A program made the translations under genes and the position numbers. From Sulfuricella sp035530375 (GTDB taxonomy: Bacteria > Pseudomonadota > Gammaproteobacteria > Burkholderiales > Sulfuricellaceae): 64,000 bases of DNA. Below the pieces are notes generated by a model. The model searched no databases, was not told the DNA's origin, and was given only the letters and a program-made list of their open reading frames with translations. The stretch is taken from assembly GCA_035530375.1 (NCBI GenBank), contig DATKUY010000037.1, positions 1-64,000 on the forward strand, given 5' to 3'. Of the stretch, positions 16,821 to 24,903 are shown piece after piece (the first letter of the stretch is position 1; each line of letters starts with the position of its first letter).

Positions 16821-16826
16821 GTTTGC

Positions 16827-18623
16827 CTAATGCAGTTCCTGGTAAATTTTTTCCGCCAGCGCCTGGCTAATGCCTTCAACTTTGGCCAGCTCGTCGACGC
16901 TGGCCTCCTGCACACCCTTGAAACCGCCAAAACGGGCCAGCAGCTTCTGCCGCCGCTTCGCACCCACGCCGCCGATATCTTCCAGCGACGAGTGCAAGCG
17001 CGCCTTGCCGCGCCGCGCCCGGTGCCCTGTGATGGCAAACCGATGCGCTTCATCGCGAATTTGCTGGATCAAATGCAGCCCGATATGATCTTTAGGTAAT
17101 TGTAACGCCTTTTCGCGGTCTGGAAAAATCAGTTGTTCCTGACCCGCTATGCGCGCCGCTCCCTTTGCTACGCCGATCAGTCCGACACCGTTCAAACCCA
17201 CCTCGGCCAACACCTCTTCGGCCACCGCCAGTTGCCCCTTGCCGCCGTCGATCAGCACCAGGTCGGGCACACAGCCCTCGCCTGCCGCTATTTTGCGGTA
17301 GCGTCGCGTAAGCGCGTCGCGCATGGCGGCATAATCGTCTCCGGGCGTAATACCAGTGATATTGTAGCGCCGGTACTCGCCCTTCTGCATGGCATGGTTG
17401 TCATAGACCACGCAGGAAGCTACCGTCGCCTCGCCCATGGTATGACTGATATCGAAGCACTCGATGCGTCGCGTCCCCTCCGGCAAACCGAGCGCCTGGA
17501 GCAACGCCTGCAGGCGCGCTACCTGGGTGGATTGCTGGCTCAGGCGCTGGGAGATGGCGATTCTGGCATTCTCCAGCGCCATCTTCAGCCACATCCGACG
17601 CTCACCGATAGGGTTGGCGCTGATCTGGACCTTACGTTTTGATTGTTCTGACAGGAGAGCCGCCAGCATGACGTCGTCGAGCTTTTCGCTGATGATGATC
17701 AGGGGCGGCACCGAACGACCGATATAATGCTGCTCCAGAAACGCCTCCAGCGCGGTCGCCGCGTCGCATTCCTCGGCATTTTTCGGGAAAAAGCTCTTGT
17801 CCCCCAGATGGCGGCCGCCCCGGATCATTACCAGATTGACGCAGACCACACCGTCCTCTGCGACGCAGGCGACCACATCCGCATCCAGCCCGCTCTCGCC
17901 GCTGACAAACTGCCGCTCCTGAATCGTGCGCAAGGCCATGATCTGGTCGCGGAATATTTTCGCATCCTCATAGCGCAATTCATCCGCCGCCAATTGCATC
18001 GCCGCCTCCAGGCGTTCCAGCACCTGCTGTTCCTTGCCCTCCAGAAACTGGGCCGCTTCTTTCACATCACTGCGGTAAGCATCCTCGCCGATCAGCCCGA
18101 CGCATGGCCCGGTGCAACGCTTGATCTGATACAGCAAACATGGCCGGGTGCGGTTGCTGAAAACACTGTTCTCGCAGGTGCGCAACCGGAATACCTTCTG
18201 AAGCAACTGTATGCTCTCCCGGACCGCACCGGCATTGGGAAACGGACCGAAATACTGGTTTTTCTTGTCCGGGGTACCGCGAAAAAGCCCCAGGCGCGGG
18301 AAACTATGGCCGGAGAGCATGATATAGGGATAGGACTTGTCGTCGCGGAACAGGACGTTGTAGCGCGGTGCCAGCGCCTTGATCAGGTTGTTCTCCAGCA
18401 GCAGCGCCTCGGCCTCGGTGCGCGTCACCGTGGTTTCGATCTGGTCGATCTGCGACACCATCAGGCCGGTACGCGGCGCCAGCGTCGTCTTCTGAAAGTA
18501 GGAGGAAACCCGCTTCTTGAGGTCGCGTGCCTTGCCGACGTAAATGACCTCGCCGCCCGCATTGACCATGCGGTACACCCCCGGAAGATGGGGCAGGCCG
18601 GCTAGAAATTCCTTAACATCCAC
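16827..18623 (-). CDS. uvrC: UvrABC system protein C
   Basis: 598 residues. The GIY-YIG nuclease is at the N-terminus (LPGVYRM, then VIYVGKARDLKKRVSSYF), the UvrB-binding UVR motif is in the middle (ELRYEDAKIFRDQIMAL), the RNase H-like second nuclease follows, and two helix-hairpin-helix motifs end the protein. It makes both incisions in nucleotide excision repair. The GTG at 18623 is preferred: GGAGAG precedes it and the protein then begins like known UvrC. A TTG at 18656 would add 11 unmatched residues. Confidence 0.96.
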   Translation of the reverse strand: MDVKEFLAGLPHLPGVYRMVNAGGEVIYVGKARDLKKRVSSYFQKTTLAPRTGLMVSQIDQIETTVTRTEAEALLLENNLIKALAPRYNVLFRDDKSYPYIMLSGHSFPRLGLFRGTPDKKNQYFGPFPNAGAVRESIQLLQKVFRLRTCENSVFSNRTRPCLLYQIKRCTGPCVGLIGEDAYRSDVKEAAQFLEGKEQQVLERLEAAMQLAADELRYEDAKIFRDQIMALRTIQERQFVSGESGLDADVVACVAEDGVVCVNLVMIRGGRHLGDKSFFPKNAEECDAATALEAFLEQHYIGRSVPPLIIISEKLDDVMLAALLSEQSKRKVQISANPIGERRMWLKMALENARIAISQRLSQQSTQVARLQALLQALGLPEGTRRIECFDISHTMGEATVASCVVYDNHAMQKGEYRRYNITGITPGDDYAAMRDALTRRYRKIAAGEGCVPDLVLIDGGKGQLAVAEEVLAEVGLNGVGLIGVAKGAARIAGQEQLIFPDREKALQLPKDHIGLHLIQQIRDEAHRFAITGHRARRGKARLHSSLEDIGGVGAKRRQKLLARFGGFKGVQEASVDELAKVEGISQALAEKIYQELH

Positions 18624-18713
18624 CGCTTGTTCTCTCCGCAAAGGCACGCCAGACAAAGCAGCCCGGCCTGCCTAACTCCTTGCGCCCTTCCCGGCTAAAT
18701 GGCTTTTGCGGAC

Positions 18714-18899
18714 TCAATGATCATCCAGCAGTTCGCCCGCAATCGCCCAGTTTTCATAAGGCATCTCGTCGAAGGCGATGTAGGTATAGGATTGGGGTTT
18801 GTTGGCGATGCGTTCAAGGGTATCGGTAACTTCTTCGGCGATTTTCTGTTTTTGCTCGCGCGTAAGCGTGCCGGCAATGCGGATATTGACGTAAGGCAT
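18714..18899 (-). CDS. 4-oxalocrotonate tautomerase family protein
   Basis: 61 residues beginning MPYVNI, with the catalytic Pro directly after the initiator Met, as in the family. LTREQKQKIAEEVTDTL is the typical helix. These small enzymes form hexamers and tautomerise keto/enol acids. The physiological substrate is unknown. It follows the uracil-DNA glycosylase gene by one base, so they are probably cotranscribed. Confidence 0.9.
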   Translation of the reverse strand: MPYVNIRIAGTLTREQKQKIAEEVTDTLERIANKPQSYTYIAFDEMPYENWAIAGELLDDH

Positions 18900-18900
18900 G

Positions 18901-19551
18901 TTACCTCTCTGGCAGGTTATGGCGAATATTGGCGAAGATGGCCTCGAACATTTCCACGGTCAGTCGCCTGGTCTGGGTATTATAACGGCTGCAATGATAG
19001 CTGTCGTACAGGCTCCGGCCGCCAGGAAGCGCATGCACGGCGCCATGGCCGAAAGGAAAATCCTTGAGCTTGAGCCCCAGTGCGCGCAGCGCGGCCTGAT
19101 GCGCAATCGTGCCCAGCGCCAGGATGGCAATTCCATCGCCAAGACCTGCAATCTCGTTGGCCAGATAGGCGTTGCATTGCCGGATTTCAGCCGGCTCCGG
19201 CTTGTTCTGCGGCGGCAGGCATTTGACGGCGTTGGTGATGCGGCAATCGATCAATTGCAGGCCGTCCGCGGCGCTCACCGACTCCGGCGCGCTGGCGAAG
19301 CCATACTTGTGCAACGTCCGATACAGCAGGATGCCGGCAAAATCGCCGGTAAACGGCCTGCCGGTGCGGTTGGCGCCATGCATGCCCGGCGCCAGTCCGA
19401 CGATCAGCAGGCGCGGATCATCCGCGCCAAAAGGCGGCACCGGCCCGGCAAAATAATCGGGGTGGCTGCACCGGACTTGGTCGAGGAACTCCGCCAGCCT
19501 CGAACATTGCCGACAGTCCATTGAAAAAAAAGAATTATTTATTGCATCCAT
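18901..19551 (-). CDS. Uracil-DNA glycosylase, family 5 (UDGb type)
   Basis: 216 residues from the ATG at 19551. The active-site segment GLAPGMHGANRTGRPFTGD is typical of family 5 enzymes, which lack the Asp/Asn of family 1 and accept several deaminated bases. Cysteines for a 4Fe-4S cluster are present, including DCRQC near the N-terminus and NAVKCLPP. The late motif is DSYHCSRYN. A GTG five codons earlier and a Met fifteen codons later are possible starts. Function in base excision repair is well supported. Confidence 0.88.
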   Translation of the reverse strand: MDAINNSFFSMDCRQCSRLAEFLDQVRCSHPDYFAGPVPPFGADDPRLLIVGLAPGMHGANRTGRPFTGDFAGILLYRTLHKYGFASAPESVSAADGLQLIDCRITNAVKCLPPQNKPEPAEIRQCNAYLANEIAGLGDGIAILALGTIAHQAALRALGLKLKDFPFGHGAVHALPGGRSLYDSYHCSRYNTQTRRLTVEMFEAIFANIRHNLPER

Positions 19552-19676
19552 GAATCGCGTTTTCACCTATATCCAGAAATAGTTCCAAGGGACTACTACC
19601 AATCACCTATTGCACCGTAACCCGAAATAAATGAGCATAGCGCTATAGACCCATTTTGTAATCCCAGAAAACTGTT

Positions 19677-20663
19677 ATGAGCAACAAACCCACCTTGCAG
19701 GATCGCTTCGGCAGACGCGTCGAGTACCTCCGCCTGTCCGTCACCGACCGCTGCGACCTGCGTTGCACCTATTGCATCCCGGAAGGATTCAACGATTTCG
19801 AGGAGCCCGGCCAATGGCTCAGTTTCGACGAGATCGAGCGCGTCGTCGGCGCTTTCGCCCGGATGGGCGTCAGCAAGGTGCGGATGACCGGCGGCGAACC
19901 GCTGTTGCGCCGCAACCTGCCGCAACTGGTTGCCAAACTGAACGCCCTGGATGGCATCAACGATCTGTCGCTCAGCACCAACGCCACCCAACTCGCCAGG
20001 CATGCCGCCGAGCTCAAGCAGGCGGGCGTCTCACGCCTCAATGTCAGCCTGGACTCCCTGCAACCGGAACGCTTCAGCCAGATCGTGCGGCGCGACTGCC
20101 TCGACCAGGTGCTGGCCGGCCTGATGGCCGCGAAGCAAGCCGGCTTCGCCCCGGTCAAGATCAACATGGTGGTGATGGCCGGCGTCAACGACGACGAAAT
20201 CGACGACATGGTGGAATTCTGCATCCAGCACGATTTCACCCTGCGCATGATCGAAGCGATGCCGATGGGCGACACCGGCAGAAACGCGCAGTATCTCGAC
20301 CTGCAACCCGTCAAGGAGCGCCTGCAACAGCGCTTCGGCCTGATCGACGGCGTCATGGCCGGCGGCGGCCCGGCACGCTACCTGAGATCGACGGACGGCG
20401 CTTTCACCGTCGGCTTCATCACGCCGATGTCGCAGCACTTCTGCGACACCTGCAACCGCGTGCGCCTGTCGGTCGATGGCACGCTGTTCATGTGCCTGGG
20501 CCAGAACGAAAGCCTGCAACTGCGCCCGCTGCTGCGTGCCGGTGCTTCGGATCTGGAACTGGAGCAAGCGATACGCGCCGCCATCGAACTCAAGCCGCAT
20601 CGCCACAACTTCAACGAAAGCCCCGATCAGGTCATCCGCTTCATGTCGTTGACCGGCGGCTAA
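19677..20663 (+). CDS. moaA: GTP 3',8-cyclase (molybdopterin cofactor synthesis)
   Basis: 328 residues. The radical-SAM motif CDLRCTYC has Cys26, Cys30 and Cys33, the second cluster is in HFCDTCNRVR and MCLG, and the chain ends in the needed GG. It performs the first step of molybdenum cofactor synthesis with MoaC. It stands alone here; other Moco genes lie at 30.2-32.7 kb, and moaC and moaB/mog are not in the window. It converges with glk with a four-base gap. Confidence 0.97.
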   Translation: MSNKPTLQDRFGRRVEYLRLSVTDRCDLRCTYCIPEGFNDFEEPGQWLSFDEIERVVGAFARMGVSKVRMTGGEPLLRRNLPQLVAKLNALDGINDLSLSTNATQLARHAAELKQAGVSRLNVSLDSLQPERFSQIVRRDCLDQVLAGLMAAKQAGFAPVKINMVVMAGVNDDEIDDMVEFCIQHDFTLRMIEAMPMGDTGRNAQYLDLQPVKERLQQRFGLIDGVMAGGGPARYLRSTDGAFTVGFITPMSQHFCDTCNRVRLSVDGTLFMCLGQNESLQLRPLLRAGASDLELEQAIRAAIELKPHRHNFNESPDQVIRFMSLTGG

Positions 20664-20667
20664 GAGC

Positions 20668-21654
20668 CTACAGCCTGCCTGCCACCCGCTCCGCGCCCAT
20701 CAGCCCGACATTCGGATTCAGCACCACATAAACCGGGATCGTCGCCAGCAGTTCCGCATAGCGTCCCTTGTCGGCAAACGCCGCCAGGAAACGCCCGTCC
20801 TTCAGCATCTCGACGATCTGCGGCGCGATGCCGCCCGCCACATAAACGCCGCCACGCGCCAGCACCTTGAGCGCGAGATTGCCCGCCTCAGCGCCGTAGA
20901 TGCGGATGAACAGGTCGAGCGCCTCTGTCGCCAGGCGGTCGTTCCCCGCCAGAGCGAAGCGCGAGATCGCCGCCGAAGGATCGCCCTCCTCTAGCGCCGC
21001 CAACAATTCCGGAGAGGCACGCCCTTCTTCGCTGTCGCGCAAAAAATCGAAAATATTCGCCAGGCCGGGGCCGGACACCAGCCGCTCGTAGGAAACATGG
21101 CCGAAGCGTGCCGCAAGGTAGTACAGCAGCTCGGCTTGCCGCGCATCGGCAGGCGCAAAGTCGGCGTGGCTGCCCTCGGACGGCAGCGCCTCGTAATGGC
21201 CGCCCTGCCAAACCATGAACCCCTCGCCAAGGCCGGTGCCGGCGCCGATCACCGCGCGCACGCCGTGCTCCAGCGGCACTCCGGCTTGCAGGGTCAGCAG
21301 GTCATCTGCGCCCAGCGCCTCGATGCCATAGGCCACCGCCTGAAAATCGTTAATCAGCTGGACTTGGGGAATAGCGAATTCTGCCGCGATTGCCGCCGCA
21401 TCAATCCGCCAGGGCAGGTTGGTAATGTTCGCCTGCCCGCCCGCCACCGGCCCGGCCACGCCGAAACAGGCGCTCGCTATCGCCTGCGGCGGACAGTCGC
21501 GCAAGAACTCGGCGATGATCGGCTCCAGGCCTGCATAAGCGGCACTTTCAAAGCGCCGCTCGGCCAGCACGCGGCCATCAACTGACAACCGCAGCAGGGT
21601 CTTGGTGCCGCCGATGTCGCCGGCAAGGAGGGTTTTAGTGGTGGCAATGCTCAT
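20668..21654 (-). CDS. glk: Glucokinase
   Basis: 328 residues of the bacterial Glk family. The N-terminal phosphate site is AGDIGGTKT, and GAGTGLGEGFMV is the adenosine-site motif. LINDFQAVAYG and the FAPADARQ segment also match. It phosphorylates glucose to glucose-6-phosphate in the cytoplasm, and would use glucose released by the GH15 enzyme at 12.3 kb. It lies upstream of nothing obvious in the same direction except the AT-rich gene, 104 bases before it. Confidence 0.94.
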   Translation of the reverse strand: MSIATTKTLLAGDIGGTKTLLRLSVDGRVLAERRFESAAYAGLEPIIAEFLRDCPPQAIASACFGVAGPVAGGQANITNLPWRIDAAAIAAEFAIPQVQLINDFQAVAYGIEALGADDLLTLQAGVPLEHGVRAVIGAGTGLGEGFMVWQGGHYEALPSEGSHADFAPADARQAELLYYLAARFGHVSYERLVSGPGLANIFDFLRDSEEGRASPELLAALEEGDPSAAISRFALAGNDRLATEALDLFIRIYGAEAGNLALKVLARGGVYVAGGIAPQIVEMLKDGRFLAAFADKGRYAELLATIPVYVVLNPNVGLMGAERVAGRL

Positions 21655-21757
21655 AAAAATGGGTATCCGTAATTCATGGTGATTTTAACTTTGCGCCGAG
21701 GGCCTCCAATCGACCGGCAGTCATCCCATTGCTGTCGCAATATTTATTCAACAACAT

Positions 21758-22807
21758 TCATTTCTCCACTTCTAGATTTTTGACGATATTGCTAAGGGAA
21801 GAGTAGTAATACTTAGATGGGGTTGACATCATTTTCGCTTGATATTGATTGCTTGGCTCTGCATTCTTCTCAAAACGAAACCTGAATTTCAGTGAATGAA
21901 AATATTGTTCATCCATATACAGGTCAGAACGAGGATGAACCCCAGACCTAATAGCCTTTCTAGCCGTCCCCTCAATCTCCATTAACTGAGCAAACGGAAC
22001 GCCTAAGCTGTTAAGGCAAATGTGATTTTGAGATGGTGATATATGCAACAAAGCATCATCGTAATATTCATTACTGCCTTGGGCTATTACAGCGTAGGTT
22101 CTTAGCCCTAATATTTCTTGATAAATACTATCTATTTCACCAGCCAGATGAATAAACACCTCTGGCGAATACGTGTATTTTATATCGCTCTTAAAATGAC
22201 CAACGGACCAATTGCTTTTTAGAAGAAGGCTATCAGCAAATGAAATAAAAGAAATGTCTGTATGCCGATGGGAAAGATCATCGATCTTATTTCTTAATTC
22301 GACGAGTCGTGACCTTGTAATGGAGGAATTGCCCAATGCTTTCTTTACATCTGCCGCATCAATCAATGCGAACACCGAATAAGTTCTCAAATAAATATTT
22401 TCAAGCCATTCACTTTTGACAAAAATTCTGATTTTTTCATCGCATTGCCTCGAACCAACGCACGCAACGAACTGATCCCGAGGTAAGGTTATGGCAATTT
22501 CGTGGAATCGGTCACGTACATTTGCATACCAAGAAAGCTCAATCAAATTGTCATTGATCGCCCTCGCAGCCACACTGCTAACGGAACCTACGTATTCGTA
22601 CTCGGCACCTCCAAAAAATCGAAGCATCGAATCCACATACTCGCTAAGATAAATTTCATCGACAATGTATATATCCTGATCAAGAGGGACATTATCAAAG
22701 ACGTAATTGTCGAACATTTTGTGGCTAAACAAAGGAGGCATACCCTGATAAGTGCTAACGAATGAAAGGGACTTCCCCGTCCCAAGGATGCGGCGAAGTT
22801 GACGCAA
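21758..22807 (-). CDS. Unknown AT-rich protein, possible divergent nucleotide-cyclase-like domain
   Basis: 349 residues from a weak TTG; probably the main part of a longer gene (see 22808-22923). DNA is far more AT-rich than both neighbours, a sign of transfer. No signal peptide. Residues about 145-300 loosely follow the order of class III cyclase homology domains: FALID at 146-150, SFAD at 189-192, an AxIAQG turn at 239-244, then LGVPFAQLMEIE at 268-279 and a VHPRSDLYM segment. The two Asp residues would be the metal sites, about 42 residues apart. The N-terminal 140 residues match nothing I know. Pycsar-type phage-defence cyclases have this order, but the fit is by eye and could be wrong. 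Confidence 0.5.
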   Translation of the reverse strand: MRQLRRILGTGKSLSFVSTYQGMPPLFSHKMFDNYVFDNVPLDQDIYIVDEIYLSEYVDSMLRFFGGAEYEYVGSVSSVAARAINDNLIELSWYANVRDRFHEIAITLPRDQFVACVGSRQCDEKIRIFVKSEWLENIYLRTYSVFALIDAADVKKALGNSSITRSRLVELRNKIDDLSHRHTDISFISFADSLLLKSNWSVGHFKSDIKYTYSPEVFIHLAGEIDSIYQEILGLRTYAVIAQGSNEYYDDALLHISPSQNHICLNSLGVPFAQLMEIEGTARKAIRSGVHPRSDLYMDEQYFHSLKFRFRFEKNAEPSNQYQAKMMSTPSKYYYSSLSNIVKNLEVEK

Positions 22808-22923
22808 ATAGCATCAAAAGTGCCAAGATGGAATGAGCCGTTTTCACCAATCAGCCGAAGGGGAAGGACACAAACATTATCACCATAGGGATCGATCTCG
22901 CCAAGAACATTTTTGCCGTCCAC
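22808..22923 (-). pseudogene. Out-of-frame 5' part of the AT-rich gene
   Basis: From a GTG at 22921-22923 the frame reads VDGKNVLGEIDPYGDN and on through FHLGTFDAICVN, protein-like and of the same AT-rich style, then runs into unlikely sequence near 22800. The 349-residue frame begins there, two bases out of phase, with a stop just upstream of its TTG. One base gained or lost near 22760-22815 would join them. Either the gene is frameshifted or the base is a sequencing error. Confidence 0.45.
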
Positions 22924-22942
22924 GCTCCTGATAGCCGATGAC

Positions 22943-23440
22943 TCACCCTCCCAAGTTTTCCAGTATCTCTACCGGCACACCCGCCGCCACCCGGTCGAAC
23001 AAGTCGATGATGTCGTCGTTCCGCATCCGCACGCAGCCTTTCGAGCCGGGCTTGCCCAGCTCCACGCCGTCCGGCGTGCCGTGAATGTAGACGTAGCGGC
23101 GCATGGTATCGACGTTGCCGAGCCGGTTCCGACCCGGCTCGCAGCCGGAAAGCCAGAGGATGCGTGTCAGTATCCAGTCGCGGTCGGGGAACTGCGCGCC
23201 CAGCTGCGGCGTATAAATTTCCCCGGTGGGGCGGCGTTTCACGAACACGCTGTTGGCTGGCTGGCCTGCGCCGATCTTGGCGCGAACGATGTGCGATCCG
23301 CGCGGCGTGCAATAGCTGCCGTTTTCCTCGCCGACGCCGTTCAGCGCGGTTGAAATGACATAGCGCCTGATCGGCGCATCCTGATCGTCGAGCAGCTCCA
23401 GGGTCTGATCGGCAACGATTATTCTAATTCGCACCGGCAT
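22943..23440 (-). CDS. L,D-transpeptidase (YkuD domain)
   Basis: 165 residues. The catalytic motif is YIHGTPDGVELGKPGSKGCV with His and, near its end, the nucleophile Cys in SKGCVRM. The enzyme forms 3-3 peptidoglycan cross-links or attaches lipoproteins. No signal peptide is visible, which is unusual for an enzyme that acts in the periplasm, though single-domain YkuD proteins like this exist. The ATG at 23440 has GGAAAAGG before it and overlaps tadA by 17 bases, so the two are coupled. Confidence 0.88.
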   Translation of the reverse strand: MPVRIRIIVADQTLELLDDQDAPIRRYVISTALNGVGEENGSYCTPRGSHIVRAKIGAGQPANSVFVKRRPTGEIYTPQLGAQFPDRDWILTRILWLSGCEPGRNRLGNVDTMRRYVYIHGTPDGVELGKPGSKGCVRMRNDDIIDLFDRVAAGVPVEILENLGG

Positions 23441-23912
23441 TTCCTTTTCCGCGCCGCTGCGCAAAAAAATCGCTTAACAGACCGCCGCACTCAGCGGCAA
23501 GGATGCCGCCCGCCACTTCGGCATGGTGGTTCAGTCGCGTTTCGGCAGAAAGGTCGATGATGCTGCCGCAAGCGCCGGTTTTCAGGTCGGACGCGCCGAA
23601 CACCACACGCGAGATGCGGGCATGGAAAATGGCCCCCATGCACATGGCGCAGGGTTCAAGGGTCACGTAAAGGGAACAGCCGACCAGGCGGTAATTGCCA
23701 ATATTCAGCGCCGCATCGCGCAAGGCCATGACTTCGGCGTGGGCGGTCGGGTCGTGGCGGGAAATCGGCGCGTTGAAGCCGCGCCCGACGATCTCGCCAT
23801 CCTTGACCACCACCGCGCCGACCGGCACTTCGCCGGCTTCCCACGCCTGACGGGCAAGGATCAAGGCTTCGCGCATCATTTCGGCGTCTATTGATTCATT
23901 CAGGGCATCCAT
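23424..23912 (-). CDS. tadA: tRNA-specific adenosine deaminase
   Basis: 162 residues with zinc motifs HAE (58-60) and PCAMC (Cys88, Cys91). It makes inosine at the wobble position of tRNA-Arg(ACG). Its 3' end overlaps the start of the L,D-transpeptidase gene by 17 bases. A terminator just upstream (23961-23990) isolates it from the HicAB module. Confidence 0.94.
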   Translation of the reverse strand: MDALNESIDAEMMREALILARQAWEAGEVPVGAVVVKDGEIVGRGFNAPISRHDPTAHAEVMALRDAALNIGNYRLVGCSLYVTLEPCAMCMGAIFHARISRVVFGASDLKTGACGSIIDLSAETRLNHHAEVAGGILAAECGGLLSDFFAQRRGKGNAGAN

Positions 23913-23960
23913 CGCAACCCACTCATTTCAACATTTTCGATTATACCGCGCAAAAAACGG

Positions 23961-23990
23961 AAAAAGCCCTGCATTCACAGGGCTTTTTCA
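23961..23990 (-). terminator. Strong intrinsic terminator downstream of hicAB
   Basis: AAAGCCCTG and CAGGGCTTT pair around a short loop, with A- and T-runs on both sides, so it can act in either direction. On the minus strand it ends transcription leaving hicB before tadA. Confidence 0.85.
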
Positions 23991-24028
23991 GATCGACTGC
24001 CGGTTATTGCGTGACGTCGTTGACAGCT

Positions 24029-24442
24029 TCAGGCATGAGTATCTTTACGCCCCAAACCTTCGGCAATAAAAGCGAGAACCAGGGTATTCAAGCTGACACC
24101 TTCAGCCTTGGCACGCTCAGCCAACTTGACATGAATCGACTTGGGCAGGCGAGTGACAAAACGACCAGAGGCCATCGGCACAGGTTCAGGTTGATAGGAC
24201 GGCGCCGGAATCGACTTACCAGCGTCGGCTCTGGCCGAAATCCACGACGCGAAGGCATCACGCCCATTAACTACTGCTTCTGCTTCGGTTTCGCCATCGG
24301 ACATACAACCGGGCAAATCTGGGAAAGTAATCAGATAGCCGCCGCCATCCTCCACTGAGAGAGGACTGACGATGTGGGCATAAGCCTCGAACGGATGGGC
24401 AGGCTGCACTTGGACAACTTGCTTGATGCTGGCGTTAGTCAT
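24029..24442 (-). CDS. hicB: HicB-type antitoxin with C-terminal DNA-binding tail
   Basis: 137 residues. The degenerate RNase-H-like half carries GGGYLITFPDLPGCMSDGET and EAVVNGRDA, the usual HicB signature. The C-terminal part (VTRLPKSIHVKLAERAKAEG) is a ribbon-helix-helix DNA-binding domain. It neutralises HicA and represses the operon. Its start overlaps the hicA stop by four bases. Confidence 0.9.
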   Translation of the reverse strand: MTNASIKQVVQVQPAHPFEAYAHIVSPLSVEDGGGYLITFPDLPGCMSDGETEAEAVVNGRDAFASWISARADAGKSIPAPSYQPEPVPMASGRFVTRLPKSIHVKLAERAKAEGVSLNTLVLAFIAEGLGRKDTHA

Positions 24443-24684
24443 GATTGCAACTCCTTGACGCTATCGACCAAACTCAAAAATTGCCGGATATAAATCGGCT
24501 TTATCGGCCGGTGGGCTGGCACAGATACATCGCTTTCCACACCGGGGTAGCCGAAAACATGGTGACTGCCTCCATGGTTGCGGCACTCGATCCCGAACTG
24601 AGCCGCAACTGAAAGCAAATCGTCAATCCGCCAGTCTCGGGGATTGTTGCACATGGCTTCGAGCAGCTTAGTTCGTTTGTTCAC
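24439..24684 (-). CDS. hicA: HicA-like toxin (mRNA interferase)
   Basis: 81 residues. The double-stranded-RNA-binding-like fold contains the catalytic HGGSHHVF (family: G-S-H). It cuts mRNA and tmRNA when HicB is lost. The GTG start gives MNKRTKLLEAM, which matches the family's N-terminus. There is no ribosome site before it. The order toxin then antitoxin with an ATGA-type overlap is normal for HicAB. Confidence 0.85.
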   Translation of the reverse strand: MNKRTKLLEAMCNNPRDWRIDDLLSVAAQFGIECRNHGGSHHVFGYPGVESDVSVPAHRPIKPIYIRQFLSLVDSVKELQS

Positions 24685-24692
24685 ACCAAGAA

Positions 24693-24712
24693 TAGTATCT
24701 CATTTGATACTA
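24693..24712. promoter_or_regulatory. Palindrome upstream of hicA, likely HicB operator
   Basis: TAGTATC and GATACTA pair perfectly across a six-base spacer, nine bases before the hicA start codon. RHH repressors bind such sites. A TACTAT inside it could be the -10 element, which would put the transcript start at or next to the GTG. Confidence 0.55.
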
Positions 24713-24812
24713 CAACGCTATCGAAGTTCCATTGCTCGGCAATCGTTGCTTAGGATTACTACGTTTTTTAATAGCTACAGTTGTGTGTAGCATTATGTGC
24801 GTCCATAAAGTC

Positions 24813-24848
24813 AAACGCCTAACTAAACAACAACTTAGCTAGGCGTTT
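24813..24848 (-). terminator. Long hairpin downstream of guaA
   Basis: AAACGCCTAACTAA and TTAGCTAGGCGTTT pair with one mismatch over 14 bases, loop of eight. It lies 55 bases past the guaA stop on that strand. The U-tract is poor, so it may be a weak terminator or a 3'-end stabiliser. Confidence 0.5.
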
Positions 24849-24903
24849 GTAAGTTTTGCAAAACCGCTGAAACATTATAAATCAGCCGGTTAGCCTGGCG
24901 GCT

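Noticed and set aside
17727..18605. 292-codon plus-strand frame over uvrC
   Set aside because: Shadow of uvrC; no ribosome site or domain.
24439..24684. HicA start at the Met eleven codons downstream
   Set aside because: The GTG start matches the family's N-terminal sequence; the later Met would delete the first helix.
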